DNA of 10,579 nt from Desulfobacterales bacterium. Lineage in GTDB: Bacteria > Desulfobacterota > Desulfobacteria > Desulfobacterales > Desulfobacteraceae. The stretch lies in assembly GCA_022361135.1 (NCBI GenBank), contig JAKSBM010000958.1:1-10579 (forward strand), read 5' to 3'. The translations under genes and the position numbers were made by a program. Shown here piece by piece: positions 1 to 6,962 of this stretch (the first letter of the stretch is position 1; each line of letters begins with the position of its first letter). Under the pieces are notes generated by a model, which worked only from the letters and a program-made list of their open reading frames with translations, was not told the origin of the DNA and did no database searches.

Positions 1-340
1 TGGTGGAGACCTTTTGGGAAGCGGTGAAATCCGCCTGGACCATCTCCTGCTTCAGATTCAGCCCCGCCGCCACCACACCGGCATTCTGACGGTCGGCAAA
101 GGGCAGGGTGGTGGAGGCCAGGTAAAGGGCGTCCAGCTCCTGTTTATTCTGACCGCGCAGGCAGTCCCGGGACGCGGCCACGGCCATGGTCAAACTGTCT
201 TCGTCCCAATTACACAGGGAGCGTTCCCCCTGGGCCACGGCCATGATGGCCGGGGCAAACCAGGCCATGGATTGAACAACGCTGGACCGGCTCAGCCTGA
301 GTCGCGGAATATATGCACCATATGAAGTTATACCAATCAT
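1..340 (-). CDS. HMG-CoA synthase-family (thiolase-fold) protein, 5' part only
   Basis: The gene starts at the ATG complementary to 338-340, after an AGGAGG ribosome site at 345-350, and runs off the left edge; 113 residues are visible. The N-terminus (MIGITSYGAYIPRLRL) and a later N-W-D-E-D-S motif are typical of the archaeal/bacterial hydroxymethylglutaryl-CoA synthase family of the thiolase superfamily, whose members condense acyl-CoAs or serve as thiolase-like partners of DUF35 OB-fold proteins. Placed without gaps on an archaeal HMG-CoA synthase recalled from memory, the segment at residues 76-113 has Thr77 where the catalytic Glu lies and Gln109 where the catalytic Cys lies. A normal HMG-CoA synthase activity is therefore doubtful. 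It begins 26 bases after the hydratase/dehydrogenase stop, so both are probably one operon. Family call is solid; function is unknown. Confidence 0.8.
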   Translation of the reverse strand, partial: MIGITSYGAYIPRLRLSRSSVVQSMAWFAPAIMAVAQGERSLCNWDEDSLTMAVAASRDCLRGQNKQELDALYLASTTLPFADRQNAGVVAAGLNLKQEMVQADFTASQKVST

Positions 341-366
341 GATTCCTCCTGTTCGTCTGCCTGATA

Positions 367-2118
367 TTAAGGGGTTAATTTTCCCATGACCTCGCCCACC
401 ATGTCGTTGAGCTGGTCGTACACCCGGGCCCCCTCCATGGAGGAGATGTCGCCCATGGCCTGCTGGATGGCTTCGGCAGTGGGGATTTCAGGCCCCATGA
501 CCCGCCCCGGTCCGGTCATGATGGCGGCCCGGTTGAAACAGCCCATGCCCACATTGAAAATCTGACCGTTGGCCGGACAGACGTCCGAACTCAGCAGCAG
601 GGTCATGGGGGCCACGAATTCGGGCTTCATCTTTTCAAACAGATCCGGGGGAAGGATGTCCTCGGTGAGTCGGGATGCGGCCAGGGGCGCCACGGTGTTC
701 ACCTTGATATCATGCTTGGCCCCTTCCAGTTTCAGGGTGTTCATGAATCCGGTGAGGGCCAGTTTGGCTGCGGAATAATTGGTCTGGCCGAAGTTGCCGT
801 AGAGGCCGGCGGCGGAGGCGGTGAAAATGATCCGACCATAGCCCTTTTCCTTCATGATCTGGAAGGCCGGGCGGGTGACATTGTAGGCCCCGTTCAAATG
901 GACATCCAGGACGGCGTTCCAATTGTCCGGTTCCATTTTGGTGAAACTCTTGTCCCGGAGGATGCCGGCATTGTTGATGAGGATGTCGATGGTGCCGAAA
1001 TGTTCCAGGGCGGTTTGGACAATGGCCTTTCCCCCCTCCTCCGTGGCCACATTGTCAAAATTGGCCACGGCCTGACCACCGGCGGCCTTGATTTCATCCA
1101 CCACGGCCTGGGCCGGGGTGGTGGAGGCACCGGATCCGTCCCGGGCGCCGCCCAGGTCATTGACCACCACCTTGGCGCCCCGGCGGGCCAGTTCCAGGGC
1201 ATAGACCTTGCCCAGGCCGGCGCCGGCTCCGGTGACCACGGCCACCCGGTCGTCAAAGCGGATGTATTCGGCATTGGATTCCCCATATTCAAAGACCCCA
1301 TTGGTGATGATCTCTTCCTTGGTCTCCTTGTTCACCACCTTCCACAGGGCCTGCCCTTCTTCGGTCTTCCAGATCAGGGTTTCAATGGCCTCGCCGGGGT
1401 AAAGGGTTCTGGAAAAACGGCAATCCATGCGCCGGGCCTGTTCCGGAGTTCCGGGAATCAGGGAACCCAGGAGGGCGCGGCAGGCGTATCCATGGGTGCA
1501 GAGTCCGTGCATGATGGGCTTTTCAAAACCGGCGGCCTTGGCAAATCCCGGGTCCACGTGGAGCTGGAACACATCACCGGACAAACGGTATAGCAGGGGC
1601 TGGTTATCACTGGGGAAGCCATCCACGCAGAAGTCGGGATCCCGGTCGGGGAAAACAAAATCTTCGGCCGGGGCCTGGGGACCGCCGAATCCACCGTCCA
1701 GGCGGGAAAATATGGTGGCCTTATTGGTGTAGAGTTTCTGCCCGTTGGAATGGAAGGTATCAAATTCCGCCACGATGAGGGCACCCTTGTCGCCTTTGTC
1801 GTAGATGTGGGTGATGGCCCCTTCCGTGGTCAGGGTCCCCTCCGGGGGAATGGGGTTGTGGAAGGTCAATTCCTGCTCTCCGTGGAGGATACCGGCCATG
1901 TTGAGATTGGCCGATTCCGCAATGGAGGAAATAAAATTGAAATCTGCGATTGCCGCAATGGAAAAACTGGGCAATACCTTGAGATCTTTTTCGTAACAAT
2001 ACTCCAGCTCGGAAAAGCCGGAACCGACGCCCATCGCATAGAGGACCACATCATTCCAGGTGTAGTCCCGGGTATGGGGGCCGATCTTCTTTCCGATGGA
2101 TTCCATGTTTAACGCCAT
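367..2118 (-). CDS. Fused 2-enoyl-CoA hydratase 2 (MaoC) / 3-hydroxyacyl-CoA dehydrogenase (SDR), MFE-2-like with inverted domain order
   Basis: This 583-residue protein should hydrate a trans-2-enoyl-CoA to the (R)-3-hydroxyacyl-CoA and oxidise that to the 3-oxoacyl-CoA, two steps of beta-oxidation. Residues 1-285 form a double hot-dog hydratase 2 region; its motif YRLSGDVFQLHVDP (177-190) gives catalytic Asp182 and His187, followed by MHGLCTHG (203-210). Residues 290-583 are a short-chain dehydrogenase of the MFE-2/17-beta-HSD4 kind: TGAGAGLG (296-303), Asp321 after beta-2 suggesting NAD, NNAG (382-385), and catalytic Ser435, Tyr448, Lys452. Eukaryotic MFE-2 has the dehydrogenase first and often an SCP-2 tail; here the hydratase comes first and no SCP-2 is present. 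The start follows TCTCCTT (2125-2131), read as AAGGAGA on the coding strand. It is the first visible gene of a minus-strand operon diverging from the TetR gene. Confidence 0.88.
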   Translation of the reverse strand: MALNMESIGKKIGPHTRDYTWNDVVLYAMGVGSGFSELEYCYEKDLKVLPSFSIAAIADFNFISSIAESANLNMAGILHGEQELTFHNPIPPEGTLTTEGAITHIYDKGDKGALIVAEFDTFHSNGQKLYTNKATIFSRLDGGFGGPQAPAEDFVFPDRDPDFCVDGFPSDNQPLLYRLSGDVFQLHVDPGFAKAAGFEKPIMHGLCTHGYACRALLGSLIPGTPEQARRMDCRFSRTLYPGEAIETLIWKTEEGQALWKVVNKETKEEIITNGVFEYGESNAEYIRFDDRVAVVTGAGAGLGKVYALELARRGAKVVVNDLGGARDGSGASTTPAQAVVDEIKAAGGQAVANFDNVATEEGGKAIVQTALEHFGTIDILINNAGILRDKSFTKMEPDNWNAVLDVHLNGAYNVTRPAFQIMKEKGYGRIIFTASAAGLYGNFGQTNYSAAKLALTGFMNTLKLEGAKHDIKVNTVAPLAASRLTEDILPPDLFEKMKPEFVAPMTLLLSSDVCPANGQIFNVGMGCFNRAAIMTGPGRVMGPEIPTAEAIQQAMGDISSMEGARVYDQLNDMVGEVMGKLTP

Positions 2119-2243
2119 GCCGTATCTCCTTCAAATAGTAAAAAAGAACTGCTCCATGAACCGGTGAAAACGACTGCCAGGGAAAAACAAATTGTTGAAA
2201 CGCTTTAGCTGAACATCGATCGTTGGAATTGATCACTGCAATT

Positions 2244-2258
2244 GTAAGTAACACTTAC
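2244..2258. promoter_or_regulatory. Candidate TetR operator O1
   Basis: GTAAGT-AAC-ACTTAC is a perfect 6-base inverted repeat with a 3-base centre, flanked on the right by further TTAC/GTA steps. It lies just downstream of the predicted start point of the minus-strand acyl-CoA operon, a position suited to repression. The same motif recurs in front of tetR (2388-2402). Assignment to the neighbouring TetR protein is inference from position and recurrence. Confidence 0.65.
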
Positions 2259-2269
2259 TTACGTACCCT

Positions 2270-2299
2270 CTCCTACCAGGAAAATTTTTCAAGTGTCAA
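2270..2299 (-). promoter_or_regulatory. Candidate sigma-70 promoter for the acyl-CoA operon
   Basis: On the minus strand a perfect TTGACA -35 lies at 2299-2294. After 18 bases there is a poor -10, TAGGAG (2275-2270). The -35 is strong but the -10 is weak, so the exact start point is uncertain. Dyad O1 would fall within the first bases of the transcript. Confidence 0.4.
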
Positions 2300-2372
2300 G
2301 AAAAATTTTAGATTTAGGGATCAAGACCCATGTTTTCACAGGGGTTAACATCGTTCTCCCCCTTGGGTTACC

Positions 2373-2401
2373 TTGACACTCCAAAATGTAAGTGCTACTT
2401 T
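2373..2401 (+). promoter_or_regulatory. Candidate sigma-70 promoter of tetR
   Basis: A perfect TTGACA -35 (2373-2378) is followed after 17 bases by TACTTT (2396-2401), a moderate -10. The -10 lies inside dyad O2, so regulator bound there would block RNA polymerase. The promoter lies downstream of an in-frame ATG at 2330, which argues for translation starting at 2444. Confidence 0.55.
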
Positions 2402-2402
2402 C
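2388..2402. promoter_or_regulatory. Candidate TetR operator O2 (autoregulatory)
   Basis: GTAAGT-GCT-ACTTTC matches O1 in arm sequence and spacing, with a single mismatch in the right arm. It overlaps the tetR -10 element, the classic arrangement for self-repression. Confidence 0.62.
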
Positions 2403-2443
2403 TCCATCCAGATAATTCAAACGGCAGGAGAAAAGGAAAGCCC

Positions 2444-3052
2444 ATGGCAGGACCCAAAAAACAGGAACCATCAGCCCCGCCCAGTAAACTTAAACTGGCC
2501 AAAGCCTTAAAAATCCTGTTGGAAGAAAAAAGCTTTGCCGCCATCACCACGGCGGAAATCTCCCGAACCGCCGGAGTGAACGAAGCATTGATCTACCGCC
2601 ATTTCAAAGATAAAAGGGGGGTCCTCCACCATGTCCTCCACGATTACATGGTGGCCTTTCAAACGGAAATCAACCGGCAGTTGAAAACCACCTCCGGTGC
2701 CTTGAATAAACTCCGGGTCCTCATCAAGGAACAAATCCGCATGTACGACACCAACCGGGTCTTTGCCAAGATCCTCCTTTTGGAAGTGCGGAATTTCCCC
2801 GGATATTTTGAAAGTGATACTTACCAATTGGTAAAATCCCACGGCCGCTTCCTCACCGCCATCATCAACGAAGGGGTGGAGGCCGGGGAAATCCGGGACG
2901 ACATTCCCCTCTCCCGCATGCGCAACCTGGTCCTGGGGGGCATTGAGCATTTCTCCATGTCCCCGGTGATTTTCGGCCATCCCATGGATGTGGAATCCGT
3001 GGGGGAAGACCTTTGCGAACTGATTTTCTCCGGACTCCAACGCCGCCCGTAA
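2444..3052 (+). CDS. TetR/AcrR-family transcriptional regulator
   Basis: This 202-residue protein has the usual TetR length. The N-terminal helix-turn-helix lies at about residues 35-57, with the recognition-helix signature VNEALIYRHFKDK (45-57), and a helical ligand-binding/dimerisation domain fills residues 65-200. I chose the ATG at 2444 because it follows AAGGA (2433-2437) with good spacing and because the best promoter (2373-2401) lies downstream of the longer in-frame start at 2330. Its divergent position beside acyl-CoA enzymes suggests a repressor released by an acyl-CoA or a related pathway metabolite, as in FadR- or PsrA-type TetR proteins; the ligand itself cannot be read from the sequence. 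Two copies of one dyad in the intergenic region support control of both directions. Confidence 0.9.
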   Translation: MAGPKKQEPSAPPSKLKLAKALKILLEEKSFAAITTAEISRTAGVNEALIYRHFKDKRGVLHHVLHDYMVAFQTEINRQLKTTSGALNKLRVLIKEQIRMYDTNRVFAKILLLEVRNFPGYFESDTYQLVKSHGRFLTAIINEGVEAGEIRDDIPLSRMRNLVLGGIEHFSMSPVIFGHPMDVESVGEDLCELIFSGLQRRP

Positions 3053-3095
3053 CACCGAACCCACCACCACCGCTTTTCCCTTACAAATTAAACAC

Positions 3096-3123
3096 TTGCT
3101 TCCTGCCGCCCCGGGTGTATGAT
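3096..3123 (+). promoter_or_regulatory. Weak candidate promoter of the amidohydrolase-like gene
   Basis: TTGCTT (3096-3101) and TATGAT (3118-3123) are separated by 16 bases in the 145-base gap after tetR. The -10 is good and the -35 is poor. No terminator is visible between tetR and the next gene, so read-through from tetR is equally possible. Confidence 0.3.
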
Positions 3124-3197
3124 TCAAAAAATCCCCGCTCCATTCCCCGGGCAGGGACCCCAAACCCGTTTGAATCGTGAAACCAAAGGAGGTTGGC

Positions 3198-4490
3198 ATG
3201 GCAGACAGGTATTTCATCGATCCCCATTGTCATTTTTTCAACATCGACGACATTCCCATCATCCCCACGGCAACGGCCCAATTGCCCGTGAATTCCATCC
3301 TGGTCCTGGGCCTTTTCTTCAAAAAAGCGACCCTCAAGGCCCTGGACCGCTTTAAACCCTTTATCCAATTCTTTGAAAACAATCGGCAGAGCAACCTGGA
3401 ATCCCATGTGTCCGGAATCTGGGAAACCATTGATCCGGCCCAATTCCAGGGGGTGATCCTCACCCCATTGATCATGGATTTCTCCCTGATCGAAGAGAGC
3501 CGGGAAAACCTGGGGGACCAGACGGAAAAACTGGTGAACGCCATACAAAAGGTGGACAGCCAACTCCAGGCCCAAAGGGCCAAGGTATTTCCCTTCCTGG
3601 GAATGGATCTGCGCCACTTCAACCATTGCACCAATTCCCAACAGGTGGCCCACCGGATCCGGGAATTATCCCTGGACCATCTGGACCCGGCGGCCTATCA
3701 ACACCCCGGCCTGTCCCAGGTGGGCGGGATGGAAAACGGTACCATACTAGGCATCAAACTCTATCCCCCCATCGGCTTCTCCCCCTTCCCGGACAATCCG
3801 GCCCACCGGCGGGGCAGTCAATGATTCTTTGACCTTTGCGGAGAAAAACAAATCCCCATCACCACCCATTGCCAGGGATTGGAGGCCGGCTCCTACCGCC
3901 CGGCCGACGTGGACGCCGATGAACTGGACACCCTCACCCATCCCCAGAATTGGCAACGGGTCCTGAAGGAACGACCGGACCTGCGCATCAACTTCGCCCA
4001 CTTCGGCGGGGAGCAACTGGTTAGGGAAACTTTTTTCAAGCCCAGCCAGCCGTACGCCTGCAAGCCGCCGCGGGACACCTGGGTCTGGGACATCGTTGAA
4101 ATGTTGAAGGCCTACCCCAACACCTACGCCGACATCTCCGCCTTTGATTTCACCAAAACCACCCCGGCCAAGGCCCTGGGGGTTATGCTCATCCTTGATC
4201 ACAACGGCCTCTTGGACGAATATGTGAAACTTCCCCCCAGCGGCGGCAGCTGCCACCGCCTCCGGGACAAGCTCATGTGGGGCTCGGACCTCCCCATGAC
4301 CCTCAAGGACAATCCCAGGGGCTACCCCCAACTCTTCCCCAAATTCACCCAGATCCTGGACCTGGAAGGGGCCCGGGAAAACCTCAAGGCATCCACGGCC
4401 TACGGCGACATGGAGCTGGACATCCCCGAACAAAAGGAGCTCATACAAGATCTGGTTTCCACCAATCCAGCTCGATTTCTCTTTTCATAG
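3198..4490 (+). pseudogene. Amidohydrolase-fold metal-dependent hydrolase interrupted by an in-frame TGA
   Basis: Starting at the ATG at 3198 behind AAAGGAGG (3185-3192), one frame encodes a complete amidohydrolase-2-like TIM barrel of 430 positions, broken only by TGA at 3822-3824 (position 209). The metal and catalytic residues are split across the stop: His10/His12 (DPHCHFF) and Lys187 (GIKLYPP) before it, His224 (ITTHC), His268 (INFAHFGG) and Asp364 (MWGSDLP) after it. Neither half could work alone. Over 3814-3825 the +1 frame reads A-V-N-D, which joins RR and FFDLC smoothly, so removal of one G from the GGGG at 3811-3814 and addition of one T at 3825-3826 would restore a natural-looking sequence. 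Decay or sequencing error is therefore my first reading; selenocysteine or stop read-through are alternatives. The downstream half has no good start of its own. Substrate is unknown. Confidence 0.8.
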
Positions 4491-4526
4491 GGGAGTAGCC
4501 ATCCATTGGTCTCAAACTGACCGTTT

Positions 4527-4554
4527 CCCGGCCCCTTCCCGGGGCCGGGTTTTT
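4527..4554 (+). terminator. Rho-independent terminator
   Basis: CCCGGCCCC (4527-4535), a TTCCC loop and GGGGCCGGG (4541-4549) form a perfect 9-base-pair GC stem, followed by five Ts (4550-4554). It ends the transcript 37 bases after the amidohydrolase stop and insulates the ferredoxin-AOR operon. Confidence 0.92.
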
Positions 4555-4555
4555 C

Positions 4556-4584
4556 CATGAATAGAATTCATGCCCCCCCATGAA
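4556..4584. repeat. Three alternating CATGAA arms, candidate operator of the AOR operon
   Basis: CATGAAT-AGA-ATTCATG (4556-4572) is a perfect 7-base inverted repeat with a 3-base centre. After CCCCCC, the arm CATGAA recurs at 4579-4584, so the middle arm can pair either way and the two direct copies start 23 bases apart. The cluster lies just upstream of the putative operon promoter. The protein that binds it is unknown; it does not resemble the TetR dyad or the LysR box in this window. Confidence 0.5.
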
Positions 4585-4594
4585 AACAATGCGT

Positions 4595-4624
4595 TTTACC
4601 TATCCCACGATCTATGGATACTAT
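4595..4624 (+). promoter_or_regulatory. Weak candidate promoter of the ferredoxin-AOR-moaD operon
   Basis: TTTACC (4595-4600) and TACTAT (4619-4624) are separated by 18 bases, each matching four of six consensus positions. It lies between the CATGAA cluster and the ferredoxin start, which is where a promoter is needed because a terminator stands upstream. Confidence 0.35.
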
Positions 4625-4679
4625 TCCTCCGGACAAAAACCCTGGGGAGATTTTCCCCATCCAATGCCAAGGAGAAACC

Positions 4680-5057
4680 ATGGGTCTTGAATTCAACAAC
4701 GACACCTGTTCGGGCTGTAAAGCCTGCCAGTTGGTCTGCTCTCTGCAGAACCTGAAGGTGATCAATCCGGCCAAAGCCCTGCTGAACGTATATGGGAAAT
4801 TCCCGGTTCCGGGGAAATATTTTGTGGACATCTGCACCCAATGCGGGGACTGCGCCAAAGCCTGCCCCCAGGGGGCCATCACCCTTAAAGCCGGGGCCTA
4901 CCGCATCAACGCCAAGGCCTGCGACGGCTGTCTGGCCTGTGTGGACGCCTGTTCACTAGGCCTGGTTCGCGTGGACGACCAGGGCCGCCCCCACAAATGT
5001 ATCAACTGCCGCCAATGCGCCCAGGTCTGTCCCCGGGACGCCTTGACCTTCACCTAG
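4680..5057 (+). CDS. Ferredoxin-like electron-transfer subunit with four [4Fe-4S] clusters, AOR partner
   Basis: This 125-residue protein has sixteen cysteines in four CxxCxxCxxxC groups: Cys10-20, 52-62, 81-91 and 107-117, each able to hold one [4Fe-4S] cluster. Such small polyferredoxins serve as the electron-transfer subunit of bacterial tungsten AORs (compare AorA of Aromatoleum) and of related AOR-family enzymes such as the Bam system. The start at 4680 follows AAGGAG (4669-4674); an in-frame ATG at 4614 would add a non-conserved tail and has no ribosome site. It lies 15 bases before the AOR gene, in one operon. It is expected to act in the cytoplasm, carrying electrons from the tungstopterin subunit to a ferredoxin or another acceptor. 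No FAD subunit is encoded here. Confidence 0.9.
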   Translation: MGLEFNNDTCSGCKACQLVCSLQNLKVINPAKALLNVYGKFPVPGKYFVDICTQCGDCAKACPQGAITLKAGAYRINAKACDGCLACVDACSLGLVRVDDQGRPHKCINCRQCAQVCPRDALTFT

Positions 5058-5072
5058 AGAGGAGACAAAACC

Positions 5073-6962
5073 ATGCTTTACGGATATGCAGGATATACCC
5101 TGAGGGTGGATCTCACCTCGGGCCAGGTAAAAAAGGAAGCCTTGAAAGAGGAATGGGTGGAGGACTACATCGGCGGTCGTGGATTCACCGCAAAAATCCT
5201 CTACGATGAAAACCCGGCCGGGGTGGAACCCTTTTCCCCGGACAATCGTTTCATCATTGCCATGGGCCCCTTGAGCGGCCTATTCCTCCCCGCCTCGGGC
5301 AAAACCCATTTTGCCACCAAATCCCCGGCCACGGGGGGGTACGGCGATTCCAACATGGGCGGCCACTTCGGGGTGAACATGAAATATGCGGGCTACGACG
5401 TCACCATCCTTACGGGGAAGGCGGCCCAGCCCTCCTACCTATACATTGACAACGACCAGGTGGAAATCCGTCCGGCCCAAGCCTATTGGGGCAAGGGAAG
5501 CACCGAGGTGGAATCGGCCATGAAGGAAGAGCTGGGGGAAGATTTCCAGATCCTCACCATTGGCCAGGCCGGGGAAAAATTGGTGAATTTTGCCTGCATT
5601 TCCCACGATTTCGGCCGCCAGGCCGGTCGCATCGGCATCGGTGCCGTCCTGGGCTCCAAAAATATCAAGGCCATTGCCGTACGGGGAACCCAGAGCATCC
5701 CGGTCTTTGACCCCAAGGGATTGCTGAAAAAAGGAAAAGAAACCTACGCCGCCTGCCGGGAAAAACCCGGATTCACGGGCTGGACCCCCGAGGGCACCGC
5801 CGGAATCACCAATTGGTGCAACGATGTGGGGGCCCTGCCCACCCGAAATTTCCAGACCAGCCATTGCGACTATGCCGACGACATCAACGGCAAGGCCATC
5901 CTCAAGGAACTGAAAATCACGGACAAGGGCTGCTTTGCCTGCCCCATTCCCTGCGGGAAATACGGGGTGGCCAAGACCGAACTGGGAAAGGTTTACGTGG
6001 AGGGACCCGAATATGAAACCCTCTCCCTGGTGGGTTCCAATTGCGAACTCTCGGACATCCACGGCATTGCCCATGCCAATTATGTCTGCGACGAACTGGG
6101 CCTGGACACCTGCTCCGCCGGAGTGGTGGTGGGCTTTGCCCTGGAATGCTATGAAAAGGGGCTCATCAGCCGGGAAGAAATGGGGATGGATGTGAAATGG
6201 GGGGATTTGAAATCCATTGTCCACATCCTGGAAATCATCTCACGCCGGGAGGGCATTGGCGATGTCCTGGCCCTGGGGGTCAGGGATGCAGCCAAGGTCA
6301 TCGGCCAGGGCAGCCATAAATTTGCCATCCACGTCAAGGGACTGGAATGGACCGGGTATGAAGCCCGTAACGCTCCGGGAATGATGCTGGGCTACATGAC
6401 CGCCGACATCGGCGCCCACCACGGCCGTTGCTGGGTCCTGGGGGCCGACGTGGCCACGGCCGCCGGCGGGGACGAAAATGCCACGGTCCACGACCTCATC
6501 TCCGGTGGGGCCGACTTCGAATCCATTCCCAAGTCCGATCATCGGAATGTGGTGCCCCGGGTTTTAAACTCCCAGCACCTCCGCCCCGCATTCGACATCC
6601 TGGGGACCTGCCGCCTCCAATACATGGAAATCGGTCTGGAAACCGAATATTACGAAGAACTCTACTATTATGCCACCGGAAAAAAGCTGGACTTCCAAAA
6701 AGACCTGCTCAAACTTTCGGAAAAAATCTGGCACCTCAACCGCATGTTCAACGCCCGGGAAATCCCGGACTTCGGCCGGAAGTACGATTATCCCCCGGCC
6801 CGGTTCACCGAGGAACCCATCCCCAGCGGCCCCAACAAGGGCCACATCATGGACCAGGAAGTCATTGAGGAAATGTTGGACACCTATTATGCGGCCCGGG
6901 GCTGGGACGACAATGGGATCCCCACTCCGGAAACCCTGGCCGCCCACGGGTTGAAGCTGTGA
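5073..6962 (+). CDS. aor: Tungsten-containing aldehyde:ferredoxin oxidoreductase family protein
   Basis: At 629 residues it has the full family length. The N-terminal domain contains the typical GGRGFTAKILYDE (34-46) and GGYGDSNMGGHFG (88-100) tungstopterin-binding segments; the [4Fe-4S] ligands are Cys287, Cys290, Cys294 and a distant Cys513. PEYET (312-316) carries the Glu equivalent of the Pyrococcus AOR active site, and IGAHHGRC (446-453) the active-site His region. Family enzymes convert aldehydes plus water to carboxylic acids with ferredoxin-level electrons, reversibly. It looks like a true AOR rather than BamB, the ring-reducing benzoyl-CoA reductase relative, but the substrate cannot be given. 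The start follows AGGAG at 5060-5064. Its TGA overlaps the GTG of the next gene, indicating translational coupling. Confidence 0.93.
   Translation: MLYGYAGYTLRVDLTSGQVKKEALKEEWVEDYIGGRGFTAKILYDENPAGVEPFSPDNRFIIAMGPLSGLFLPASGKTHFATKSPATGGYGDSNMGGHFGVNMKYAGYDVTILTGKAAQPSYLYIDNDQVEIRPAQAYWGKGSTEVESAMKEELGEDFQILTIGQAGEKLVNFACISHDFGRQAGRIGIGAVLGSKNIKAIAVRGTQSIPVFDPKGLLKKGKETYAACREKPGFTGWTPEGTAGITNWCNDVGALPTRNFQTSHCDYADDINGKAILKELKITDKGCFACPIPCGKYGVAKTELGKVYVEGPEYETLSLVGSNCELSDIHGIAHANYVCDELGLDTCSAGVVVGFALECYEKGLISREEMGMDVKWGDLKSIVHILEIISRREGIGDVLALGVRDAAKVIGQGSHKFAIHVKGLEWTGYEARNAPGMMLGYMTADIGAHHGRCWVLGADVATAAGGDENATVHDLISGGADFESIPKSDHRNVVPRVLNSQHLRPAFDILGTCRLQYMEIGLETEYYEELYYYATGKKLDFQKDLLKLSEKIWHLNRMFNAREIPDFGRKYDYPPARFTEEPIPSGPNKGHIMDQEVIEEMLDTYYAARGWDDNGIPTPETLAAHGLKL

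Larger units (their letters stand above)
2119..2443. promoter_or_regulatory. Divergent intergenic control region between the acyl-CoA operon and tetR
   Basis: This 325-base stretch has no convincing gene. It is more AT-rich than its surroundings and carries, from left to right: the ribosome site of the hydratase/dehydrogenase gene (2125-2131), dyad O1 (2244-2258), a minus-strand promoter candidate (2270-2299), a plus-strand promoter candidate (2373-2401), dyad O2 (2388-2402), and the tetR ribosome site AAGGA (2433-2437). The part from 2135 to 2240 shows nothing I can assign and would be 5' leader of the minus-strand operon if the promoter below is right. Confidence 0.7.

Noticed and set aside
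712..1593. Long plus-strand open frame opposite the hydratase/dehydrogenase
   Set aside because: Gly/Pro-rich antisense shadow without domain features; the minus-strand gene has clear catalytic motifs.
2330..2443. Longer TetR N-terminus from the ATG at 2330
   Set aside because: The extra 38 residues are not TetR-like, and the best promoter and the operator lie inside them; the ATG at 2444 has a proper ribosome site.
2507..3217. Long minus-strand open frame opposite tetR
   Set aside because: Antisense shadow of a clear TetR gene, no recognisable motif, no ribosome site.
3822..3870. SECIS-like hairpin after the TGA of the amidohydrolase
   Set aside because: Only TTCT/AGAA and CC/GG pairings can be drawn, with a bulge and no convincing GU-type apical loop; too weak to call a selenoprotein.
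3879..4490. Separate gene starting at TTG 3879
   Set aside because: It is the C-terminal half of the interrupted amidohydrolase in the same frame; it lacks the HxH metal motif and a good ribosome site.
4614..4679. Longer ferredoxin N-terminus from the ATG at 4614
   Set aside because: No ribosome site, overlaps the promoter candidate, and adds a segment foreign to the family; 4680 is preceded by AAGGAG.
5439..6224. Long minus-strand open frame inside the AOR gene
   Set aside because: High-GC antisense shadow; AOR coding evidence is decisive.
5073..6962. BamB-type benzoyl-CoA reductase subunit
   Set aside because: Length is similar, but the conserved stretches, the PEYET and IGAHH motifs and the MoaD partner fit a true AOR better; no other bam genes are present.
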